This document shows positions 13,934 to 18,648 of a stretch of 20,989 nucleotides of DNA, piece after piece (within the stretch, counting starts at the first letter, position 1; each line of letters starts with the position of its first letter). Made by a program: the position numbers and the translations under genes. The notes beneath the pieces are model-generated. The model ran no database searches and was not told the DNA's origin. It saw only the letters and a list, made by a program, of their open reading frames with translations. Origin of the DNA: a virus; the IMG/VR virus record IMGVR_UViG_3300031251_000376, positions 1-20,989 of that record; one strand, given 5' to 3'.

Positions 13934-14008
13934 TGGTAGCGCTATAGGGACTCGAACCCTATCCGCCAGCTTGAAAGGCTGGCTGCCTAACCCATAGCAG
14001 ATAACGCC
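13934..14008 (-). tRNA. tRNA-Glu(UUC)
   Basis: Anticodon loop CTTTCAA in CCAGC/GCTGG, acceptor GGCGTTA/TAGCGCT, T-loop TTCGAGT, CCA encoded. Confidence 0.92.
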
Positions 14009-14112
14009 ACAGAAATTAATTGAACGCTTTGGTCGCACGCTACAAGACGGACGATCTTAGCATATCGACTGAGAAAGCTTGTAGAGTTTTCAGTCGGCGC
14101 TGCGTTCAAACT
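14009..14112 (-). other. Cloverleaf-like spacer RNA (not a tRNA)
   Basis: An 8-bp closing helix TTGAACGC/GCGTTCAA bounds an interior with a strong arm CGACTGA/TCAGTCG, a second short arm CGAT/ATCG and a weak third. It lacks anticodon and T-loop consensus. It is the clearest of the tRNA-sized structured spacers. Confidence 0.4.
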
Positions 14113-14186
14113 TGGTACCCGGTGCGAGAGTCGAACTCGCGTTACGCCCGTGAGAGGGGCGCGTCCTGCCACTAAACGAACTGGGC
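14113..14186 (-). tRNA. tRNA-Glu(CUC)
   Basis: Anticodon loop CTCTCAC in CGCCC/GGGCG, CCA encoded, T-loop TTCGACT. The acceptor GCCCAGT/ACCGGGT has an A5-C68 mismatch. Confidence 0.9.
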
Positions 14187-14195
14187 ACATAAAAT

Positions 14196-14284
14196 TGGTA
14201 GTCGATGAAGGTGTCGAACCTTCCTGCAAGGCCGATCTAGCCCAAGCGGTTATAAACCGCTGCCGCGAGCCGTCGCAACCGACT
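14196..14284 (-). tRNA. tRNA with UAU anticodon, long variable arm and reduced D-arm
   Basis: Acceptor AGTCGGT/ATCGACT, anticodon stem AGCGG/CCGCT with loop TTTATAA (anticodon UAU, codon AUA), T-loop TTCGACA, CCA encoded. The variable region is 21 bases and can fold GGGC/GCCT. The D region is only 16 bases (GCGA-CGGC-TCGC), without a normal GG-containing D-loop. Ile tRNAs are class I, so charging identity is uncertain. One base change at position 36 would turn a Leu(UAA)-type loop into this one. Confidence 0.78.
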
Positions 14285-14289
14285 AAACT

Positions 14290-14365
14290 TGGTAGACCGT
14301 CAGAGATTCGAACTCTGGACTTCCCACTTGTAAGGAGGGCACTCTGGCCGCTGAGTTAACAGTCT
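14290..14365 (-). tRNA. tRNA-Val(UAC)
   Basis: Anticodon loop CTTACAA, acceptor AGACTGT/ACGGTCT, T-loop TTCGAAT, CCA encoded. The anticodon stem CCCTC/GTGGG has one T-T mismatch. Confidence 0.88.
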
Positions 14366-14375
14366 ACAGAAAACT

Positions 14376-14451
14376 TGGTGGGTCGCCAGCGACTTGAACG
14401 CTGAACTTGCTCCTTAAAAGGGAGAAATGTTGCCGCTAACACCTGCAACCC
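14376..14451 (-). tRNA. tRNA-Lys(UUU)
   Basis: Anticodon loop CTTTTAA, acceptor GGGTTGC/GCGACCC, T-loop TTCAAGT, CCA encoded. Confidence 0.9.
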
Positions 14452-14461
14452 ATCTGGAAAT

Positions 14462-14536
14462 TGGTGGACTGAGTGGGATTCGAACCCACACCTAACCGAG
14501 TAAGAGTCGGTAATGCAACCGTAACACCTTCGGTCC
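14462..14536 (-). tRNA. tRNA-Lys(CUU)
   Basis: Anticodon loop CTCTTAC in ACCGA/TCGGT, T-loop TTCGAAT, CCA encoded. The acceptor GGACCGA/TCAGTCC has a C5-A68 mismatch. Confidence 0.9.
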
Positions 14537-14544
14537 ACTGAAAA

Positions 14545-14769
14545 TTAATAGTCGCCGTCGTCATCGCCCCAGAAAAACAGGAACCACTGGTCGGCTGTGT
14601 CTAACTGCTCTTTCAAATCTGCTGGCTTGTCGCGCTCGCGTTGGTGTGTTCTGTCTCCAATGCAACGAGTACAACGCCCGTGGTTTCTACAAGAGCGAAC
14701 AAACCTTGCCGCTCCGCGATATGGCTCACGCCATTCTTTTCCGCTCTCTATTGCTTTTTCCAAACTCAT
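14545..14769 (-). CDS. Small Cys-containing hypothetical phage protein
   Basis: Read from ATG 14769 this is a 74-residue protein, MSLEKAIESGKEWREPYRGA, then ARFVRSCRNHGRCTRCIGDR and a very acidic C-terminus (FFWGDDDGDY). The CRNHGRCTRC part (Cys27, Cys33, Cys36 and His30) looks like a small metal site. The lead SLEKAI..GKE.R.PY.G and SCRNHG resemble short proteins common in phages, of unknown role. An earlier in-frame ATG at 14817 exists, but the later one has AGGG at a better distance. Its 5' end overlaps the HNH gene by 44 nt in another frame. Confidence 0.68.
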   Translation of the reverse strand: MSLEKAIESGKEWREPYRGAARFVRSCRNHGRCTRCIGDRTHQRERDKPADLKEQLDTADQWFLFFWGDDDGDY

Positions 14770-15037
14770 ATTCAAGAACCCTGTGGCAGTTAGAGCAGAC
14801 CACATCACACTTTTCAATTTCTAATAACACGGCTTTCAGAGAATAGTTTCTACCGTCTGCGACTCTGAACTTCTTAGTTGCTGGGTCTCTGTGGTGAAAC
14901 TCAAGGGCGGCGTGGTGCGCCTTGTATCCACAAATGGAACACCCGACAGCCAACTTAATTTCACGTGCTTTGCGAACCGTTTTCTCTCGGTGGTCTCTGT
15001 CCCATTGGCGACGGTCTTCTATGTTTGCTATAGGCAT
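14726..15037 (-). CDS. HNH endonuclease
   Basis: A 103-residue protein with the compact phage HNH layout: CSIC (Cys33, Cys36), AALEFHHRDP with the catalytic His pair at 48-49, then LLEIEKCDVVCSNCHR with Cys81, Cys84 and His85. The N-terminal 30 residues are basic and probably contact DNA. Such stand-alone genes cut DNA at a site and spread by repair (homing); here it lies inside the tRNA array. No good ribosome site is visible before the ATG, so its expression may be low. Confidence 0.9.
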   Translation of the reverse strand: MPIANIEDRRQWDRDHREKTVRKAREIKLAVGCSICGYKAHHAALEFHHRDPATKKFRVADGRNYSLKAVLLEIEKCDVVCSNCHRVLEYEFGKSNRERKRMA

Positions 15038-15405
15038 AATGTATTGGTTGCGCTGTAGCCCGGCTTCTGTTCCACTTTCGTGGCGACATTCATTCGTCTA
15101 AGCCCCCACCCGACTCTCATCGTGGTAGACACCACTCAAGTCCTACTTGGGGTTGCATCTGGTGTGGAGTGCCCGACTTTGAATGATGTCGGCGTTCGAT
15201 GACATTATGAAATGTCGCCGTTCGCTTACATGGTCGGCCTTACCCGTACTCTTGCGAGTCCCGCAACTTCCACGGCACCTTGTCTAATGATGGCCGGAAC
15301 TTCCTCCAGCCTTGCGGCCAGCGAATGTCCGAACAACCAAACTAATTGCTCTAACCTGTGGCGCGATCCGACCCGAAGGTCCGCGAGATATGGTATCGAG
15401 CAAAC
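15038..15405 (-). other. Non-coding 368-nt spacer with many hairpins
   Basis: No convincing gene or tRNA. Stems include ACACCA/TGGTGT enclosing CAAGT-CCT-ACTTG, GACATT-ATGA-AATGTC inside a GGC/GCC clamp near 15192-15224, ACTC-TTGC-GAGT, and GGCCG/CGGCC near 15291-15320. The minus-strand frame that crosses it runs into the Cys tRNA and is not accepted as a gene. It could be an untranslated RNA processed from the array. Confidence 0.35.
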
Positions 15406-15479
15406 TGGAGCACTGTGTTGGAATCGAACCAACGATGACTGTTTTGCAGACAGGTAGCTTACCACTTGCCTAACAGTGC
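15406..15479 (-). tRNA. tRNA-Cys(GCA)
   Basis: Anticodon loop CTGCAAA, acceptor GCACTGT/ACAGTGC perfect, discriminator T, CCA encoded. Anticodon stem of four good pairs. Confidence 0.92.
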
Positions 15480-15484
15480 GTAAC

Positions 15485-15571
15485 TGGTGCGCTAGGTGGG
15501 ATTCGAACCCACACTCCCCGTAGGGATGGGGGTTTTAAGTCCCCTGCGTATGCCACTTCCGCCACACGCGC
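15485..15571 (-). tRNA. tRNA-Leu(UAA)
   Basis: Class II tRNA: anticodon loop CTTAAAA, variable arm CCC-TACG-GGG, A73, CCA encoded. The acceptor GCGCGTG/CTAGCGC has mismatches G5-A68 and T6-T67; the anticodon stem closes with A-C. Confidence 0.88.
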
Positions 15572-15662
15572 AATCTTGATCGCCAGCCATCCTACGCTGG
15601 AAGATTCTCTACTGACCCGCGAGAGGACGAACCCGTTCTTGGGAATTTCAGAATCCGAAACT
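15572..15662 (-). other. Structured inter-tRNA spacer
   Basis: CCAGC/GCTGG hairpin followed by GATTCT/AGAATC, which encloses a CTCT/AGAG hairpin. No gene. Confidence 0.3.
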
Positions 15663-15749
15663 TGGTCGCCCACCCCGGACTCGAACCGGGACGCCCTTCC
15701 GGGCACGGGGTTTTGAATCCCGCGCGTCTGCCAATTCCACCAGCAGGCG
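15663..15749 (-). tRNA. tRNA-Leu(CAA)
   Basis: Class II tRNA: anticodon loop TTCAAAA, variable arm with GCCC/GGGC-type pairing, acceptor CGCCTGC/GTGGGCG, A73, CCA encoded. Confidence 0.92.
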
Positions 15750-15828
15750 ATTAATCTTTGCCGACATCTCTCGATGCGGCTGGTTGGGTCTTCACTCCGT
15801 TTCCGGCGAAGCATACCTCAGCCAAAAT

Positions 15829-15904
15829 TGGTAGGCCGTAGAGGAATTGAACCTCTTTGTCAGCGTTCGTAGCGCTGCATAATTTTCCGGTATATGAACA
15901 GCCC
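15829..15904 (-). tRNA. tRNA-Arg(ACG)
   Basis: Anticodon loop CTACGAA in CAGCG/CGCTG, acceptor GGGCTGT/ACGGCCT, T-loop TTCAATT, CCA encoded. A34 would need deamination to inosine by the host TadA enzyme for full decoding. The preceding spacer (15750-15828) carries a GCCG/CGGC hairpin with inner CATC/GATG. Confidence 0.9.
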
Positions 15905-15912
15905 ACAAAAAT

Positions 15913-15988
15913 TGGAGTCATCGGAGAGATTCGAACTCTCTAAACCCGCCTTAGAAGTGCGGTACCCGTCCGTTCGAGAATCGACGAC
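15913..15988 (-). tRNA. tRNA-Arg(UCU)
   Basis: Anticodon loop CTTCTAA, acceptor GTCGTCG/CGATGAC, T-loop TTCGAAT, CCA encoded. Confidence 0.92.
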
Positions 15989-16084
15989 TCAGAAATTCTT
16001 TGTTCTTCTTCTCTGTGGCAATTGGCACACAGTAAAATGCACTTGCTTACTTGTTAGGGCACCCCTATCCTTGATGCATCAAAT

Positions 16085-16169
16085 TGGTACCCCGTGAGAG
16101 ATTTGAACTCCCATGGCTGTTAACCGACGCGTTCTAAGCGCGTTGTGTCTGCCGTTCCACCAACAGGGC
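16085..16169 (-). tRNA. tRNA-Leu(UAG)
   Basis: Class II tRNA: anticodon loop CTTAGAA in ACGCG/CGCGT, 14-base variable arm, acceptor GCCCTGT/ACGGGGT, A73, CCA encoded. Confidence 0.92.
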
Positions 16170-16845
16170 ACAGAAAATTTAATCCAGATATTTCTATTCA
16201 CACGCCTCTGGTTTACACGGCACGGTATCATCGTGGTCCCTTTCGGGGCACGAGACCCACGTCCGTGGGGGCGCTTCATCTGCCAAGCGAGCAATGCTCA
16301 AGCGAGGACTTAAATCCGGGCGTCATATTTAGAGACCGACGCCCTAACGGTCTGATAGTCACCTGCCCCAAACCAGCGCGCGAGGCAATCAGGATTCCGG
16401 GTCCTGTGTGACTGGGGATACCATCCCCGCGAGGGAGCTACCCTCTTTTTCCCCATTTTAACGTCTGGGGTCTGACAACCAGTTTTATTATAGAGGATTT
16501 CTACCTCTGCATGTTTAAGGACACTGCGCGTCCGGCGTTTTTAGAAGGGCCAGCTTCATGGGGCATGTTTACGACTTCCCACTGTCGGCCATTTAAGGAC
16601 TTGGCTGGGTCCATCAATCGACATGCGTGGCCCCGCCTTAGCGAAGCGCGCTGTGCTCGAAAAGTCAAGCGAGCCGATTGTCGCCCGTTATTAGAAACGG
16701 GGCCGAAACTTATTGGTCAGCGTTCTCCGAGGTGCTACACGGCACGGGGCCGTCGCTTCGTCCACTGATGCTTTACCAAACTTTCTCTGTGCCGTCTTTA
16801 CTCGGGCCTCAATGAGGACTTATCGAGAATGTTGGCACAGAAACT
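16170..16845 (-). ncRNA. Candidate large structured RNA inside tRNA array
   Basis: About 675 nt without a credible gene or tRNA but dense in stems. Seen directly: CCAGA/TCTGG (16194-16211), CCCAC-GTCC-GTGGG (16256-16269), GAGC/GCTC, GGGCGTC/GACGCCC (16318-16344) overlapping AGACC/GGTCT as an H-type pseudoknot, CAGGA/TCCTG (16389-16405), GGGGA/TCCCC (16414-16428), GAGGG/CCCTC, CCCCA/TGGGG, AGAGG/CCTCT, CCCGTT/AACGGG (16684-16701), ACGGC/GCCGT (16739-16753), and an 8-bp helix TCTGTGCC/GGCACAGA (16786-16841) that encloses two nested stems and abuts the next tRNA. Phages are known to carry large ornate RNAs (GOLLD, ROOL) next to tRNA genes, and size and place fit. Identity with either is not shown. 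Confidence 0.45.
16431..16450 (+). terminator. Plus-strand intrinsic terminator-like hairpin
   Basis: GAGGG-AGCTA-CCCTC is followed at once by TTTTT on the plus strand, the shape of an intrinsic terminator for plus-strand transcription. No plus-strand gene is seen upstream, so it may block antisense transcription or simply be a stem of the minus-strand RNA. Confidence 0.35.
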
Positions 16846-16924
16846 TGGTCGGGGAAACTGGATTCGAACCAGTGTGCTCTCGGTTCCAAACCGAGCGGAA
16901 TAAGCCAGACTCTCCTATTCCCCG
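16846..16924 (-). tRNA. tRNA-Pro(UGG)
   Basis: Anticodon loop TTTGGAA in CTCGG/CCGAG, acceptor CGGGGAA/TTCCCCG perfect, T-loop TTCGAAT, CCA encoded. Confidence 0.93.
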
Positions 16925-16965
16925 TTGGTGAAGGCAGTGCATCTCTGCACCCCTTCATAGAAACT
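16925..16965 (-). other. Long hairpin between the two Pro tRNAs
   Basis: TGAAGG pairs with CCTTCA and, inside, GTGCA-TCTC-TGCAC pairs on, giving an 11-bp two-part hairpin. Probably a processing or spacing element. Confidence 0.4.
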
Positions 16966-17044
16966 TGGTCGAGGAAGCTGGATTCGAACCAGCGTTCTCT
17001 TCTTTCCGAAAGAAGCGGGAACGGCCAGACTTCCCTACTCCTCG
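16966..17044 (-). tRNA. tRNA-Pro(CGG)
   Basis: Anticodon loop TTCGGAA in CTTCT/AGAAG, acceptor CGAGGAG/TTCCTCG, T-loop TTCGAAT, CCA encoded. Similar in body to Pro(UGG), a likely local duplication. Confidence 0.93.
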
Positions 17045-17172
17045 ACTGAAACTTTTAGGTGCCCATGATTAACGACCTTTGGGTCTTAGTAGCCGGAACG
17101 GTCAAGCGGCTCAACCTTGAAACCATGTTACCGAACCTTTGAAACTTTGTCAAGCACTTTCTTTAAAAATCT

Positions 17173-17247
17173 TGGGGAGAAGAACGGGGGTCGAACCCGT
17201 GCTGCCGGATTCACAGTCCAGCGTGCTACCACTACACCATCGACTCC
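17173..17247 (-). tRNA. tRNA-His(GUG)
   Basis: Anticodon loop CTGTGAA, T-loop TTCGACC, CCA encoded. It has the His-specific extra G at -1 opposite C73. The acceptor GAGTCGA/TCTTCTC has mismatches T4-T69 and C5-T68. First tRNA in the direction of transcription. The spacer 17045-17172 downstream holds AGCCG/CGGCT and GACC/GGTC stems but no gene. Confidence 0.88.
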
Positions 17248-17296
17248 ACTGAAAACAGAATATCAGAAGGGCGGACGGCTGTCAAGAGAAAACTGA

Positions 17297-17330
17297 TGGG
17301 CGGTAAGGGGATCGGACCCTACACCGCCCA
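17297..17330 (-). other. tRNA-like minihelix (acceptor stem plus T-arm only)
   Basis: Reading the minus strand, a TGGGCGGT/ACCGCCCA helix encloses an AGGG/CCCT hairpin whose loop region TCCGATC is close to a T-loop. The D and anticodon arms are absent. The sequence after it (TCAGTTTTC) resembles the trailer that follows the CCA of other tRNAs here. It looks like a tRNA deletion remnant or a deliberate leader hairpin. Confidence 0.4.
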
Positions 17331-17340
17331 ATGCCTCAAA

Positions 17341-17523
17341 TTAAAGTTTGGTCTCCTCGGCCTTGACTACGGCTTTCACCGCGTCAACGTCCGTTGCAAC
17401 CACAGCTTCAACCTTCGCTACCTCGGCCTTGACAACAGTCACTTGTGCCGGGGTTGCGTAATGCTTGTATGCGTAAACTGCGCCAGCGATAACGATAGCG
17501 CCCAAAGCGATCATCAAAATCAT
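17341..17523 (-). CDS. Small single-pass membrane protein
   Basis: A 60-residue protein: an N-terminal membrane anchor (MILMIALGAIVIAGAVYAYK) followed by a Val/Ala/Lys/Glu amphipathic helix with a near-repeated VVKAEVAKVEAVV pattern, probably a coiled coil outside the membrane. No family is recognised. GAGAGGG lies 4-7 nt before the ATG. It is the last protein gene before the tRNA array. Confidence 0.7.
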   Translation of the reverse strand: MILMIALGAIVIAGAVYAYKHYATPAQVTVVKAEVAKVEAVVATDVDAVKAVVKAEETKL

Positions 17524-17524
17524 A

Positions 17525-18019
17525 TTACCCTCTCGTCACCGTCTCGCGGCGCACGATGTTCAAGTTCAAATCTGTGACCTTGCGCATCTGCCCGTTGTGG
17601 TGGATGTGCTCCACTCCGTTCGCGTCGTGCCAGATCGCTACGGTGCTTAAACGCTGTGCTCCACCGCCCGGGCTGACTTGCACGGTTACGGTAGCTACGT
17701 TGCGTCCGCCCATGCGGCGCTTAAAGGTCGCGGTGCGGCCAGCGGCGCTTCCACCCAATGAGTGAACCAAGTTTTGGTTGGTCACGGTGTGCTTGGGTGT
17801 GTGCGTCTGTGGTGCCACGGGTGCGACCACCATAACAGTCGGGGCCACTGGGGCGGGTACGACTGGCGCGGGGGCTGGGGTGTTAGAAATCACTGGAGCA
17901 GGGGGTGCCTCTGGTGGAGGCGAAAATGTTTGACGTTCGGAAACGGTCGGGACTCCGCTCGCGCCTGCTACGCCGCGAACTCCGAATTCCATGTTGGACC
18001 GTGGGTTGATATTACCCAT
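17525..18019 (-). CDS. Pro/Ala-rich linker protein with basic C-terminal domain
   Basis: A 164-residue protein. Residues 1-30 are Gly/Asn/Arg-rich, 31-75 a Pro/Ala/Val linker (SPPPEAPPAPVISNTPAPAP and on), and 85-164 a small basic domain (TATFKRRMGGRNVATVTVQV, then WHDANGVEHIHHNGQMRKV) with alternating hydrophobic residues that suggest beta strands. No family is recognised; virion attachment or nucleic acid binding are both possible. It starts 3 nt after the upstream stop, with GGGAAG in the upstream gene as ribosome site. Confidence 0.68.
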   Translation of the reverse strand: MGNINPRSNMEFGVRGVAGASGVPTVSERQTFSPPPEAPPAPVISNTPAPAPVVPAPVAPTVMVVAPVAPQTHTPKHTVTNQNLVHSLGGSAAGRTATFKRRMGGRNVATVTVQVSPGGGAQRLSTVAIWHDANGVEHIHHNGQMRKVTDLNLNIVRRETVTRG

Positions 18020-18022
18020 GGC

Positions 18023-18211
18023 TTACTTCCCGCAATCTTTGGTCTTGATGCCCCAAGAGTTGCAAGTGCGCTTCTTTGGGTTACCGTCTGAGTTCGCTTG
18101 CGCGAGTTCGGCACACTTGCCTTTGTTCGCGTCCGGGTTCACCGTGGTGACCGCAGACTCTTTCGGCATGTTGCCTTTGCGGAGGGTTGCTTCACAATCG
18201 TTGGACTTCAT
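18023..18211 (-). CDS. Small Cys-containing hypothetical protein
   Basis: A 62-residue basic protein (MKSNDCEATLRKGNMPKESA to GIKTKDCGK) with four Cys (6, 33, 50, 60). Family unknown. ATG at 18211 shares a base with the TGA of the gene before it (TGATG), a coupling arrangement; a TTG codon lies directly before this ATG, but the ATG is the more likely start. Confidence 0.62.
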   Translation of the reverse strand: MKSNDCEATLRKGNMPKESAVTTVNPDANKGKCAELAQANSDGNPKKRTCNSWGIKTKDCGK

Positions 18212-18390
18212 CAATCCTTCTTGTGCTCGATCAGTTTGCCGAGCAACTGGCCGGGGTCCGTCTTCCCGCGTTTTAAGGCGCGGTGGCTGGAACCGACGTA
18301 TTCGTACTTGCGAGTACCGTCTTCATTCTGGAAGGTCACGTGGGACTTTCCCTCGAAGTGTTCGGTCTTCAAAATGTTCTTGCGGCTCAT
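18211..18390 (-). CDS. Short protein with KTSC-like features
   Basis: A 59-residue frame, MSRKNILKTEHFEGKSHVTF, then QNEDGTRKYEYVGSSHRALK and a C-terminal GQLLGKLIEHKKD. The pattern of a short strand, NxDG turn, Y-x-Y strand, then Gly-Gln-Leu-Leu helix resembles the small KTSC domain; the match is weak. GGGGAAG lies ahead of the ATG, which overlaps the stop of the previous gene as ATGA. Too short for most length cut-offs, but the overlap on both sides supports it. Confidence 0.65.
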   Translation of the reverse strand: MSRKNILKTEHFEGKSHVTFQNEDGTRKYEYVGSSHRALKRGKTDPGQLLGKLIEHKKD

Positions 18391-18512
18391 GGCGTGTTCT
18401 TCCCCGTGGCTGACTTCGCGGCTGGCGTTGGTGCGGACTTCGGCGATGGGTTATCCGTGCTGTTGGTTAGCGAGTCGGCTGAACTTGCGTCTGGTAGTGC
18501 AATCTCGGACAT
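18387..18512 (-). CDS. 41-residue Ser/Pro/Ala-rich peptide
   Basis: MSEIALPDASSADSLTNSTD followed by NPSPKSAPTPAAKSATGKNTP and a TGA that overlaps the next ATG. AGGAG lies 7-8 nt before the start. The peptide is disordered, with an acidic front and a basic end. Function unknown. It heads the overlapping cascade of small genes. Confidence 0.62.
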   Translation of the reverse strand: MSEIALPDASSADSLTNSTDNPSPKSAPTPAAKSATGKNTP

Positions 18513-18537
18513 ACCTAACTCCTGTCACGTCACGTAC

Positions 18538-18648
18538 TTACGGGCGTTTGCCGTGAGCCACGAGCACGTCGGCTTGGCTTAGACCCCCTTGGGGGCGACC
18601 GCCACCCGGCGTCGCCGGATTTTGGAAAGGGGACCCTAGTTCGGCCAT
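18538..18648 (-). CDS. Possible 36-residue Gly/Pro-rich peptide
   Basis: MAELGSPFQNPATPGGGRPQ then GGLSQADVLVAHGKRP. The composition and MA(E) start are like other small proteins of this window, but there is no visible ribosome site and a strong hairpin lies directly upstream of the ATG. A longer frame from a GTG at 18744 is also open. Kept with low weight. Confidence 0.38.
   Translation of the reverse strand: MAELGSPFQNPATPGGGRPQGGLSQADVLVAHGKRP

Noticed and set aside
15226-15814. Minus-strand frames of 79 and 114 residues
   Set aside because: They run through the Cys and the two Leu tRNA genes and lack ribosome sites.
16113-16768. Short plus-strand frames in the structured block
   Set aside because: No ribosome sites or protein-like patterns; hairpins explain the sequence better.
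16170-16845. tmRNA or RNase P RNA as identity of the structured block
   Set aside because: No tag-peptide frame, no tRNA-Ala-like end and no recognisable RNase P core were seen.
11011-17247. CRISPR array
   Set aside because: The regular repetition comes from tRNA genes and their trailers; there are no identical short repeats with uniform spacers.
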